A stretch of 64,000 nt of DNA from positions 3,554,208 to 3,618,207 of the forward strand of contig QRFJ01000021.1 in assembly GCA_006176705.1 (NCBI GenBank), in the 5' to 3' direction. Each line of letters starts with the position of its first letter. Positions within the stretch are counted from its first letter, which is position 1. Positions 46,438-57,168 of the stretch are shown one piece after another. The notes beneath the pieces were generated by a model. It saw nothing but the letters and a program-made list of their open reading frames with translations, was not told the DNA's origin and made no database searches. Source of the stretch: Cocos nucifera. Lineage: Eukaryota > Streptophyta > Magnoliopsida > Arecales > Arecaceae. The position numbers and the translations under genes are program-made.

Positions 46438-46479
46438 TACACTAATTTTGAAGACGAAATTAATTTAAGAGGGAAAGAA
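46438..46479 (+). other. Element D pol end and polypurine tract
   Basis: NFEDEINLRG is the usual last stretch of this gypsy group's pol, overlapping the purine tract AAGAGGGAAAGAA (46467-46479) that directly precedes the LTR. Everything from RT to integrase is missing upstream. Confidence 0.8.
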
Positions 46480-49400
46480 TGTAGTCACCCAACCCAACCT
46501 TTAGACTTTGAACCCGATCTGGATAAAGAGGGCCCAAATCATCCGTTATGCACGCAAGTGAGGGGAGGAAGAAGACTCCTAACCAGAGTCTTCCTCACTC
46601 TCTTTCGACAAAATTAGGGATGGGGAGTCTAATTTAGCTTAGGAGACCTTCCTATAAGAAGCCCATTTTTCTTCCTCTATGTTTTCACAGAGATTTGTCG
46701 AGAGATCATCCAAAATTTGGGAGATTCTTTCGCAGGTTGCCATTAAAAAAATTAGGGTCGCTGGGTCATCGAAGCAAGATAAACTGATAAGATCATGATA
46801 TTGTCGTTAAGACACTGTGTTTATTAATTTAATTTTAACTTTTTTAATAATTTAAGGACACGTAGATAGTAGCAAATCGGATTGAATTCATAAAGAAGAC
46901 AGTATTTTAGTTTTGAAATCTTTGATTTTTATAAAAAAAATTTAAAAAAAAATAAAGTCAAAAAATAGAATTATAAATAAAAAAATAGAATTTAAAAGAT
47001 GTAGAAATATAAACTTGGTACTAAGATCTACTACCTAAATCTTAGTATCTATTTATAATAAAATTAAAGAGCAAAAATTAAATTTATAATTAAAAGTAAA
47101 GAACTAAAATTTAAATAGTAGAAAAATAAAATTTATATTAATTTAAAATTTAAAATTTAAATATATGAAATTAAAAAGATAGGAAAAAAAAGAAAAAATA
47201 AAAGCAGATGATCTTGATCTCAGATCGGTATTGACGTTGAGATGGTGTAGAAGTTAGCTGTTCCTCTCGGCATCGTCTACTTTAAAGCAGTTTTTAACTC
47301 CAAGCATAGGTCTATCCTTTACCAAACTTCTTTCCATAATCGAAGATGATTGATTTGATGGCCTGATACCCTTTAAATTAAATATTGGAGGGCTGGATCC
47401 TTTGTTACTAAGCAATGTGGGAAATAAGAATTTTAATCTGCAAATATAAAGAAATCCCACAAAAATCATATTAAAACAGCCCCTGGATGAATTTTGTTTA
47501 GTTTTATGAATTTTGGTCGTTGAATCCTAATCAAACGACCCAAAAAATGCCAAAAATTGATGTATAATAGCCCAAATCCACTCGGATTAAATTCTGGCCG
47601 TCCAATCACTTCGATTAGATAAATTCGGACCGTCAGATCGCGCTTGGGTGTTTAAATTACTGTCGGGAGCTCTGAATGCCTTGATCACCATTGGGATGAA
47701 CACCAGTTATCAGATCAATCTCAAGAATGCGCACGATCGTTGGATTGCATAATAGCTGATGTTTGGATTTGAATCAAACTTGAAAATAACACCAGCCGTT
47801 GGATCGAGATTTGGGCAAAATTTGGCCGCCGGATCGAGCTCTGGAGTGTTCGCAGCCATTTGATCGCGCGTAGGAGCTAAGGGAACTTCGCATCAAACCA
47901 AGAAAACATCCCTGCCATAGGATTTGGACCGCAAACCATCTGGACTGTCGGATGGCGCATTCACTGCTCATATGGACCTTATGGACCAGAGATACCGTAG
48001 ACCGTAGCCAATTGCCGCACGCCTTTTGCATGTGAAATTATCATTTTGCCTCGTAAGCCTCATGAGAATTTTGGTAAATCCCACATGTCATGTGCTGATT
48101 AGGCGCTTTCTGCTAAGTTGGTGGTCTACGTCCAGATTCATGGACCGATGGGTCAGCTTCCATGATTGAGCTAGCTTGAATGGCATGCCAGCTGTGCTAG
48201 AACGCGTCGGCTTAGCTATTTTTGGTGGTTTGACTGAGCGCACCGACTGACCCATTATAATTTTTTAATTTTTTTCTTTGAAAATTTATATTGGGTCTAT
48301 TTTAACTTCGATTTGCCTCAAACTTGTTTCATTCTGACAAAAAAAAAGCTCTTTCCATTGGTGAATATATTTTCTAAAATAAATAATAAAAATATTTAAT
48401 TTTTAAAAATAAAAATAAATTAATTAAATAATTAATATTTTTATTGGTGTATTTATAGTAATTATCATAAGCTTTTTTTCCCTCTTCCTCCTCCTTTATT
48501 TTGGTGTTTCCCTCATCACCAGTATTCGATTGAAGCTGGCAAGTAGTCGGTTTGGTTCGAAAATAGGGAAGACCTTGTTATTCTCTTTCTTTTCTCGTAC
48601 ACCACTGGGCACAGCCACCGCTCGGATTGTCACTAGGGCCATAAATTGCCACCGTCGAGGGCTACCATGAGTGGCCAGCCCAGTCACCTACAGTCATGGG
48701 CAGGTGAACAGGAAGAATAGGGGGAGGTTTGCATCCCCTATTTAAGAAAGAGGAAAGAGAAGAGAGAAAGGTCTCTCCTATTTAATAATTAAATTAATTA
48801 TTAATTAGTTAGTTTAATTATATAAATTATGAGAAATATTATAAAAAAGAAAAAAGAGAAGAAGAGGGAGAAAAGAAGAGAGAAAAAGGTTCCTCTCTTG
48901 TTTCTAATTATTTAGTTAAATTAATTAATTAATCATTTAATTATTTTTTTTGTAGATGAATTATATAGAAAAAGAAAAGAAGAAGAAAAAAAAGAGAGAA
49001 TTCTAAGGATCCGGTGTGGACCCTAGTAAATCCCCAATAAAAATTTTAAAATTTTAAATTAATTTAATTATTTATTTTGAGATATTAATTTAAATATATA
49101 AGAGGGTAAATCATTGAATTGGAGGATATTAAGTAGAGTTTTGACAGCCAGATCATAGTCTTGAGAATTCTATTTATCACAAATAGAGATAAAAATCTCT
49201 GTACAAAATCATCATTAAATATATTATTTTTATCATTAGATTTATATTGTTGATTTTGCACTTTTTTATTCAAATTGATGAATTTGTTATGCTTGGGATA
49301 TTATTGTTTTTTGTATGATTTTCAACATAAGTATGTTCTGTGAGTAACAATGATTGATGATATAATTATATAAATTTGATACACTTGTCTTGATCATATT

Positions 49401-50216
49401 ATAAGCTTAAATTGATATGATGGAATTAATATATAATAATCAGATGAAAATGATATGATTTAGACTAGCTTCGTCATGTAGAATAGCCTCCACGGGCTTA
49501 TGCATGAAAATATGATCTGAAAAAGATCATTAATATTTGATCTAAGAAAGATCACGAGAAATATGATCCAAGAAAGATCATGAGAAATATAATCTGAGAA
49601 AGATTATGAAAATTTGATTCGATAAAAATTATAAAAATTTGATCCGAATAAAAGATTATCGTATGATCTTGATTAGTCCAAAGCTGAAGGTTAAAGGGTT
49701 AATAAATTAGAATTATGAAAAGAAAAAATAAATGTTAAGTCCAGAGAGATTATTGTTGAATAAATGACTTTTCTTGATGGTATATGATGATCTATTTCTT
49801 GACCATATGCTCGATGCATATTTATGCTAGTACTTTATGCTTGTTATTATTTTAAAATTATAATATTATATTGGTGCATTGTATGGAGATTTTTATTGGT
49901 CTCTATGGCTCATTCTCTCTCCATTCCTCTTTTTCTCTGTTAGATTTATAGGATGATCAAGATTTGCTATAGTTTGGATTCATGGATGAGCAAATGATTA
50001 GATAGAGGATCATTGACTTTTGATTGGATCGATGATCGATAGAATTTAATTAGTATTTATGCAAGTTTTATCAATTAAAATAAAATTAGATTATTTTTAT
50101 AAATTTTGAGGTTGTATTGAATTTTTAATACCTGGTATATTCTTTAGGGTATTCTTGCCATAAGAAGCATGCAGCCATCTTGTATCCGACTTAGGTGTTA
50201 GGTTTGGGGCATGACA
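46480..50216 (+). repeat. 3' LTR of element D
   Basis: Begins TGTAGTCACCCAACCC and ends TTGGGGCATGACA, 3737 bp, in line with long chromovirus LTRs. A CTATAAGAAG TATA-like block lies at 46652. AG-rich tracts at 48750-49010 and tandem GATC-AAGAAAGATCA-type short repeats at 49510-49640. No gene; small frames inside lack domain similarity. Confidence 0.8.
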
Positions 50217-51259
50217 TCCATGACACGTATCACTTGGGCATGGACTAGAAAGCAAATATGATAGTAATTATACCTTAGATGATAAACTAAAAGATAGTGA
50301 TTAGATGTATATTTTGAATCATCTAACTAGAAGCTATCATATCATTTATTATTAAAATAATAATAAAAAAAGCAATAAAAAAACAAGCAAATAGAGTTGC
50401 ATAGCGGTGGAAATCGTTAGACACCCAACGAATTTGACCTCTTAAAAGTGCATACATGCTCGACATAACCAGGTAACGTTGTATTCCCTAATAGACTGTC
50501 CTATTTCACGTATCTCCATTAGTTCACGTTCTTTGCTTTTTATGTTCATTTTGTGTTAAAAAATAAATAATCTCCTACATTTTATGATGAATTACATATA
50601 CCTCCTTATATTTTCAATTTTAGCAATGTCAAACATGCATTTTATAGAATTTTATAATTTGATTTTTGGATAAGAGAAATTGGGTTCCTATTCACTATCA
50701 ATCCTATGTGGTAAGAAATTAGCCGTTTGAATTCTATTTGTCAATTTGATGGCCAGTTGTATGTTGACACAGATCATTTAGTTAGACAGACCCCTTCACA
50801 AGTGATGGATACCTTTCTCTTCCCCTTCGATTGAATCATCTCTTATTTTTCCTTCAAACATTGCTCCATCACTTTTAAGGGTCACTTTCTGAAATAGTCG
50901 GTGCTTTTTTTTGAGATTTTCATTATGAGTTATTTCAGATGGTCGAGAGGAGAGACTTCTCCATTGGTGAGTTATTTTCATTTATTTTATTATTTTTCTC
51001 AAAATTAGAATTTATAATTTTTTAATATAAATATTGTATATGTCCATGTTAGTGGGGGACATGCATGGAAATGAATCTTCGTTTACCCAAAAAGCACTAA
51101 AGAGTTGGTTCATTGCCTATTGTTTAACTCATTCTTTATTGTTGTGCTTAGGTATGATTGTAATTAGTCTACAGTGATTCTAAAAATCTTTCTTCACCCT
51201 ACGAAGCACTAAAGAATAATAAAATTATCATATATAAAATGGATAGCTTATTAAACAAT
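50217..51259 (+). other. Non-TE flank, possible 5' region of a host gene
   Basis: No similarity to families A-D. Begins with TCCAT, the candidate right target duplication of D. Contains one plausible short coding exon (50925-50966) and a region with CT-rich pyrimidine tracts before it. Confidence 0.5.
50925..50966 (+). CDS. Possible first coding exon of a host gene
   Basis: An ATG opens 14 codons (MSYFRWSRGETSPL) that end at a strong splice donor, TTG followed by GTGAGTT at 50967. The block is not part of any repeat family in this window, and the sequence after the donor is AT- and T-rich like a plant intron. No second exon is visible before the window end; a candidate acceptor TGCAG lies near 57058. 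I do not recognise the protein. C2 and C3 would sit in the first intron. The opposite-strand frame at 50796-50981 is the alternative. Confidence 0.35.
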
Positions 51260-51264
51260 AGATT
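51260..51264. other. Target-site duplication of C2, left (AGATT)
   Basis: AGATT, repeated at 56970-56974. Confidence 0.92.
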
Positions 51265-52520
51265 TGTTGGTGCAGAATCTGATTGACATTGGATCGAGCT
51301 AGAGTCGAGGAAGACGAGGTCGTCATCGATGATCTGTAAAATAAAATTTCATCTGAAGTCGGTGGTGGTGACTCCGATATGACCCTCTGATAATCAAGTC
51401 AGCTCTTCTGACCAACAGAAATGAAGTACTTCGGAAAGAGTTCCGCAGAGTTTTGAAAAGGAGAAGAGAGCTCAGAAAAAACGTATCTGGAGGGTCCCTT
51501 TTGTAGAAGAAGCCCAAAGCTGATAGTGACAGTCGTAGCTGTCTGGTAGCTAACTGCTCAGGGCCACGTGAGAGGGGCATCGCCTGTAGTAGATTGATAG
51601 TGACAGCCATAGCCGTCCGGTAGCTGATCGCTCAGAGCCACATGAGAGAGAGCATCGCCTGCAGTAGACTAATGGCGACAGCCATAGCTATACGATACTG
51701 AGTCGCTCAGAGCCACATGGGATTCAGTACAGAGAGGGTGAGGCATCGTCAGACTAATAGTGACCATTCGTTGAGATTCAATAATCGAAGTTCGAAGGAA
51801 GTAGGCGTTTGGCTCCTGTAGAAATTCGACTGTAGGAGAGATCCAAAAGGAGTTAGGAAGGAGTTTGGCTCCTGTAGGCATCCGACTGAAGGAGAGATCC
51901 AAAAGGACTTCGGCTCTTGGAAGAGCTTGACTAAAAGAGAAATTCGGAAGGAGTCTTGCTCCTGTAGAAATCTAACCGAAGGAGAGATCCAGAAGGAGTT
52001 TGGCTCCTATAGGCATCCGATTGAAGAAGGAGTCTGAAAGGAGTTTGGTTTCTGAAGAAATCCGACTGAAGAAGAAATTCAGAACGAGTTCGGCTCCTAA
52101 AGGAATCCAACTGAAGGAGGGATCCAAAAGGAGTTTGGCTCCTGAAGGTATCCATCTGAAGGAGAGATCCGAAAGGAGTTCGACTCCTGAAGGAGTATGA
52201 TTGAGGGAGAGGTTCGAAAGGAGTTCGGCTCCTGGAGGCATCTATCTGAAGGAGAGATCTGAAAGAAGTTCGACTCCTGGAGGGACCGACTGATGAAGAA
52301 GTCTGGGAGGAGTTCGGCTGGGGTTCGATCGTTAGAGGAGTTCGGTTGGATTCGGCCATTGGAGGAGTTCGGCTACTGAATGAGTTCGGTCGCTGGAGGA
52401 GATTGGCTTGAGTTCGACCGCTGAAGGAAGAATTTTTGATTGAAACTCTTGCATGATTAGCGGTTGCATTAGGCTAAGCATCAAACTAGATTTCGGTGAG
52501 AGCAAAATTTATCTCCAACA
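51265..52520 (-). repeat. 3' LTR of C2
   Basis: TGTTGGTGCAGAATCTG to TCTCCAACA, 1256 bp. U3 (about 51790-52390) holds 45-bp units with GGAGTTCGGCTCC-type hairpins; they give 15-residue repeats in minus-strand frames (such as SGVELLSDLSF), not a gene. Confidence 0.92.
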
Positions 52521-52614
52521 ATAGTCCCCCTACTTTCGAGTTCGAAATTCGAAGGAATGGAGTATAAAAAAGGCGATTATCGAAGTTTTTTTTTGGGTTC
52601 TGCATCCGTTGAGG

Positions 52615-53365
52615 TTAAAGCTCGGAGGAGATCTTATCTCCAGTCGAGGTTGAAGGAGATCTAATCTTCTGTTGACGTTGAAGTTGGAGTTCGGGGGAGA
52701 TCTTGTTTTCAGCCAAGGTTGACGTTGAAGTTGAGGCTCGGAGGAGATCTTGCCTCCAGCTGAGGTCCAAGAAGATCTTATCTCCTGTTGACGTTGCGGT
52801 TGAAGCTTGTGGGAGATCTTGTCTCCAGCCGAGATTGACGTTGAGGTTGAAGCTCGAAGGAGATCTTTCCTTCAGTCGAGGTCTAAGGAGATCTTGTCTC
52901 CTGTTGACGTTGTGGTCGAAGCTCATGGGAGATCTTATCTCCAGCCAAGGTTGACGTTGAAGTTGAAGCTCGGAGGAGATCTTATCTCCAACTGAGGTCT
53001 AGAGAGATCTTGTCTCCTGTTGACATTGCAGTTGAAGCTCATGGAAGATCTTGTCTGCAGCCGAGGTTGACGTTAAGGTTGAAGCTCGAAAGAGATCTTG
53101 CCTTCAGCCGATGTCCAAGGAGATCTTGTCTCCTATTGATGTTGTGGTTGAAGCTCATGGAAGATCTTGTCTCCAACCGAGGTTGATGTTGAAGTTGAAG
53201 CTCGGAAAAGATTTTGTCCCCAGCCAAGGTTTAGGAAGATCTTGTCTTCTGTTGACGTTGCGGTTGAAGCTCGTGGAAGATCTTGTCTCCTATCGAGGTT
53301 GACGTTGAAGTTGAAGCTCGAAGGAGATCTTACCTCCAGCCGAGGTTCAAGGAGATCTTATCTCC
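52615..53365 (-). repeat. C2 hairpin-repeat array
   Basis: The same GGAGATCTTATCTCC motif as in C1 (inverse strand), arranged in higher-order units of about 117 bp (motif starts near 52741, 52858, 52974), spaced by CGAGGTTGACGTTGAAGTTG. Confidence 0.9.
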
Positions 53366-53945
53366 TATCATTATTGGGCATAATAGAGCCGTTGTTGGGG
53401 CCTCTTCTCTCATTCCGTCTAAAATGAACAAGGTTTTCGACTTTGCTCACGTTAGGACGAGATTCTCCTCCTATTCCTAATGGACTGTGGGGGCACATAA
53501 AGGCCATTGTCAGGGCCTCTCCCCCATCTCGTCTAAAATGAATGAGGCCTTTGACTTTGCTCACGTTAGGATGATGTTCTCCTCCTACTCCTAACGGGCT
53601 ATGGGAGGGTACATAAGGGTCGTTGTCAGAGCCTCTCCTCCCATTTTGTCTAAAATGAACGAGGCCTTCGACTTTGCTCATATTAGGACGAGATTTTTCT
53701 CCATTTCTAATATGCTGTGGGAGCACATAAGGACCGTTGTCAGGGCCTCTTCCTCCATCTCACCTAAAATGAACGAGGTCTTCGACTTTGCTCACGTTAG
53801 GATGGGGTTCTCCTCCTATTTCTAACGAGCTGTGGGGGCATATAAGAGCCATTGTCAGAGCCTCTCCCTCCATCTCATCTAAAATGAACAAGGTTTTTGA
53901 CTTGCTCATATTTGGACGAGGTTCTCCTCCTGTTCCTAATATGGC
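53366..53945 (-). repeat. C2 115-bp tandem repeats
   Basis: About five units containing AAAATGAACGAGGCCTTCGA and GTGGGGGCACATAAGG, period about 112-117 bp (53484, 53601, 53713, 53830). They lie between the hairpin array and the integrase tail. Confidence 0.88.
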
Positions 53946-54029
53946 CACTATTGATTGCTTCTCCCCTGTCATCAGATAGTTTTTGCATCAAGAAATAATA
54001 ATATTGAAATAGAGAAGTTTTATTGAAGA

Positions 54030-54200
54030 AAAATTATCAACATTACATTCTCAGATTCTCTAAGTTTCAAGATCGTGGGAGCATTGTTCCTCCGAGCTTC
54101 TTCAGACGATTAGTTTCGGACCGGACGACCTCCTCTTTTCATATGGGCCTTCCCAATTCGAGGCAAGCTTTTCTTGGCTCTGAGGTTGAGAGATGGCGGC
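54030..54200 (-). pseudogene. C2 integrase C-terminal tail
   Basis: The minus strand reads QEKLASNWEGPYEKR near 54140-54185, then GTMLPRS, stop (TGA; TCA at 54067-54069 on plus, family Trp), NLENLRM. This is the end of a Ty3/gypsy pol. It follows the gag linker at about 54200-54440 with nothing between, which shows where pol was removed. Confidence 0.83.
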
Positions 54201-54419
54201 TAGCCGAAGTACTAAGCCCCCCCCAGAGATAGCGTTGATGATGCCAGAAGACGGCCTATCTCTTTATTGTTTCTCCCTCGTTGGTGGTTCTAGCTGCGGT
54301 AGCGCCATTGGCTTGCTTCAGACCAACATCCATGGAGCATTGAGGGGGCGTAACTGTGAAACCTTCAGGGGGGAACTTCTTCACGCCCTTCCATCGGAGC
54401 TTCTTTGACGACGAGCTTG

Positions 54420-55480
54420 AGGAGGAGTTCGGGCTCGCTTGCGCTTAGGGGGGTCCGTGAGCACGGTCGAACTTCATTCGGCTTTTCATTGGGGCGAGTT
54501 TATGCCGCTCTCCTATGGCTTCCTCATCTTTCAACTTGAAAGCTTTTTCCATTCGGGCATATCCCTCATCATAAGCTAGCAGGTCGGCAAAGTCTCTAAG
54601 GCATTTCTTCTCCAGGAAGAATAGCAAATCATTCTTCTGAAGGCCGCCCTTGAGTATGGCCATCATAACTGACTGATCTAGGTTTTGAACCTCCAACGCA
54701 GCAGCATTAAATCGGATAACATAAGCTCGGATAGATTCTTCCTCCTTCTGCTTGATGTTCATCAAAAAATTTGAGCTTCGGTGCGAACGTCGACTGCTGA
54801 TGAAGTGAGCCACAAACTGATGTCTCATCTGATCAAAGGAGAAGATCGTACCCAACTTCAACATCGAGTATCAGTTTCTTGCTGCTTCTTTTAAGATAGA
54901 TGAAAAAGCTTGGCATAATATGGCATCTGATGTGCCATGGAGCAGCATCATGGTCTGGAAGGTTTCTAAGTGATCGATCGGATCAGAGGTTCCATCATAG
55001 CTTTTAAATTGGGGAAGCTTGAAGTTTGGTGGAATGGGCTCTTGCATGATTTGGAGAGAGAAAGGAGGATCGATGCGGACGTCATCATGGTGAGTCGGGG
55101 CGACGTGGCCAAGCTCCTCAATCCGTCGATCCATCCCTCGTAATTTTTTATCGAGGACGTCATCTCGATCGTAGGTCTTGAAATGCTTCCGACTGTGGAT
55201 GGGGAAGGTCCCTTCTAGAGAAAAACCATGATCCAAGCAAGGATCCTTTGCTCTCTATTTCTCCTTCCCAGGGGTGATGGGTATGCTAGGCCAAGTGCTC
55301 CTCCTTAGGATCGATTCCTGACATCCCGATGGTGGGTGTTCTAACGAAATCGCCATCGAAGGCTGCCGCATGATTTGCACCATTTCAGTGAGGCCCTGAA
55401 TTCACTGCATCAGTAGGTTAAACTACTCTGGATCTACCACGACTGTCGGTGGAGGAGGAGGTTGAAGCGCTAATGATGGA
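54420..55480 (-). pseudogene. C2 gag (near-complete)
   Basis: Ty3/gypsy capsid protein. N-terminal frame 54871-55236: LPQFKSYDGTSDPIDHLETF, QTMMLLHGTSDAILCQAF, SSILKEAARN, then a stop where the family has Trp (TCA at 54871-54873). Second frame 54445-54864: FDQMRHQFVAHFISSRRSHR, LMNIKQKEEESIRAYVIRFN, AMMAILKGGL-like block and DLLAYDEGYARMEKAFKL. This is the retrotrans_gag pattern of the TAT/Retand type. A gag-only element would use enzymes of a related copy. One stop breaks an otherwise readable protein. Confidence 0.88.
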
Positions 55481-55681
55481 GTAGGGATAGATGGATCTGG
55501 CCTAGATCTGATCGTAGAAGCGGTAGATCTCCAAATAGTCATCCTTTTTGGAGGCATTTCTCGAGATTGAGGGAGAGAATGGAGATGGACCTTGAAAAGG
55601 AAGATTCATAGGATCGACTGAGAACTCCTTTAAGAATAAGGGTACCTCAGAAATAGAGGGTCCTTTTTCTAGCATCAATTT

Positions 55682-56969
55682 TATTGGTATAGAATTTGGT
55701 TGATGCTGGATCAAGCTGGAGTCGAGGAAGACGAGGTCACCACTGATGATCTGCAAAATAAAATTTCATTCGAAGTTGACGGTGGTGGCTCCGGTTGGAT
55801 CCTCCGACGATCAAGTCAACTCTTCTGACCAACAAAAATGGAGTGCTCAGGAAAGAGTTTCGTAGAGTTTTGGAAAGAAGAAGAGAGCTCAAAGAAAATG
55901 TATCTGGAGGATCTCTTTTGTAGAAGAAGTCTGGAGCTGATAGTGACGGTCATAGTTGTCTGATAACTGGCCGCTTGGGGCTGCATGAGAGGGGCGCCAC
56001 CTACAGTAGATTGATAATGACAGTTGTAGCCATTCGATAGTTGATCGTTCAAAGTCGTTTGAGAAGGGGCACCATCTGTAGCAGACTGATGGTGACAGCC
56101 ATAGCTATCCGGTACTGAGCCGCTTGGGGCCATGTGAGATTCGATACGGAGAGGGTATGACATCGTCAGACTGATAGTGACCATTCATTGAGATTCAATA
56201 ATTGAAGTTCGAAGAAAGCAAGCATTCGGCTTCTGTAGAAATTTGACTATAGGAGAGATCTGAAAGGAGGAGTTAGGAAGAAGTCTGGCTCCTGTAGGCA
56301 TCCGACTGAAGAAGAGATTCGAAAGAAGTTTAGCTCTTGGAGGAGTTTGACTGAAGAAAAAATTTGAAAGGAGTGCTGCTCCTGTAGAAATCCGACTGAA
56401 GAAGAGATCCAAAAGAAGTTCGGCTCCTATAGGTATCCGACTAAAGAAGGAGTTTGGAAAGGGTTCGGCTCCTGGAGGAATCTGATTGAAGAAGAAATTC
56501 GAAAGAAGTTTGGCTCTTGGAGGAATCCGACTGAAGGAGGGATCTGAAAGGAGTTCAACTCTTGGAGGCATCCGTCTGAAGGAGAGATCTGGAAGAAGTT
56601 TGGCTCCTGGAGGAGTTCGACTGAGAGAGAGGTCCTGAAGGAGTTCGACTCCTAGAGGCATACGTCTGAAGAAGAAATCTGGAAGGAGTTTGACTCCTTG
56701 AGGGGCTCAACTGATGAAGAAGTCTGAGAGGAGATCGGTTGGGGTTCGACCGTTGAAGGAGTTCAGCTAGGGTTCGACCGTTGGAGAAGTTCGGTTAGGT
56801 TCGGCCACTGGAGAAGTTCGGCTACTAAATGAGTTCGACCACTGAAGGAGATCGACTGGGGTTCGACCACTAGAAGGAGAATTCTCGATTAAAGCTCTTC
56901 CATGATTATCGGTTGCATTAGGCTAAGCATCAGATTGGACTTCGGGGGGTGCGTGATTTATCTCCAACA
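55682..56969 (-). repeat. 5' LTR of C2
   Basis: TATTGGTATAGAATTTG to TCTCCAACA, 1288 bp; matches 51265-52520 with scattered differences and unit-number changes in the 45-bp array (about 56225-56700). The primer slot (minus: AAATTGATGCTAGAAAAAGG) is at about 55662-55681. Confidence 0.92.
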
Positions 56970-56974
56970 AGATT
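56970..56974. other. Target-site duplication of C2, right (AGATT)
   Basis: Second copy of AGATT; non-TE flank follows. Confidence 0.92.
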
Positions 56975-57168
56975 GTTTGAATGTATGAATGGCACTATAA
57001 TAACTGATTTGTACAAATTACTTCTTATAAAAAAAATTTCTTTTTATTTGTAATGCAGAAATGTTAGATTCAAATATAATTTCACTTTGAGTCCATCATA
57101 GTGGAATGTTTGTTGAGATATCCCATAAAAGGTACATAAATGGTTAGTTAGGATTTTATTATGAATTC
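56975..57168. other. Non-TE sequence between C2 and C3
   Basis: About 190 bp continuous with the flank left of C2, AT-rich and intron-like, with a TTTATTTGTAATGCAG acceptor-like site near 57058. The last 5 bp (AATTC) are the presumed left target duplication of C3. Confidence 0.6.

Larger units (their letters stand above)
14081..50216 (+). mobile_element. Ty3/gypsy element D, split and internally deleted
   Basis: The pieces are gag at 14081-15031, protease at 45912-46340, the last pol residues and polypurine tract at 46438-46479, and the 3' LTR at 46480-50216. The intervening 15037-45906 is element B, inserted with a CCAAG duplication. The 5' LTR and primer site are gone, cut off at 14080. 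RT, RNase H and integrase are missing between 46340 and 46438. The pol end (FEDEINLRG) and long LTR starting TGTAGTCACCC resemble Tekay/Del-type chromoviruses; I infer that lineage. Confidence 0.85.
51265..56969 (-). mobile_element. Non-autonomous Ty3/gypsy element, family C copy C2
   Basis: Complete minus-strand element with perfect AGATT duplication. In sense order: 5' LTR 55682-56969, primer slot, gag, integrase tail, 115-bp repeats, hairpin array, polypurine tract, 3' LTR 51265-52520. Protease, RT, RNase H and integrase core are absent. The best copy for defining the family. Confidence 0.94.

Noticed and set aside
47774..48031. 85-residue minus-strand frame in element D's LTR
   Set aside because: No recognisable domain, antisense within a long LTR, and not conserved in any other copy seen here.
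50796..50981. 61-residue minus-strand frame
   Set aside because: Overlaps the better-supported plus-strand exon candidate with its splice donor; no known motif. Kept only as the alternative reading.
51931..52359. 142-residue repeat protein (and similar frames at 56185-56661 and 58382-58762)
   Set aside because: The 45-bp LTR unit is a multiple of three, so frames stay open through the array; they lie in LTR promoter sequence.
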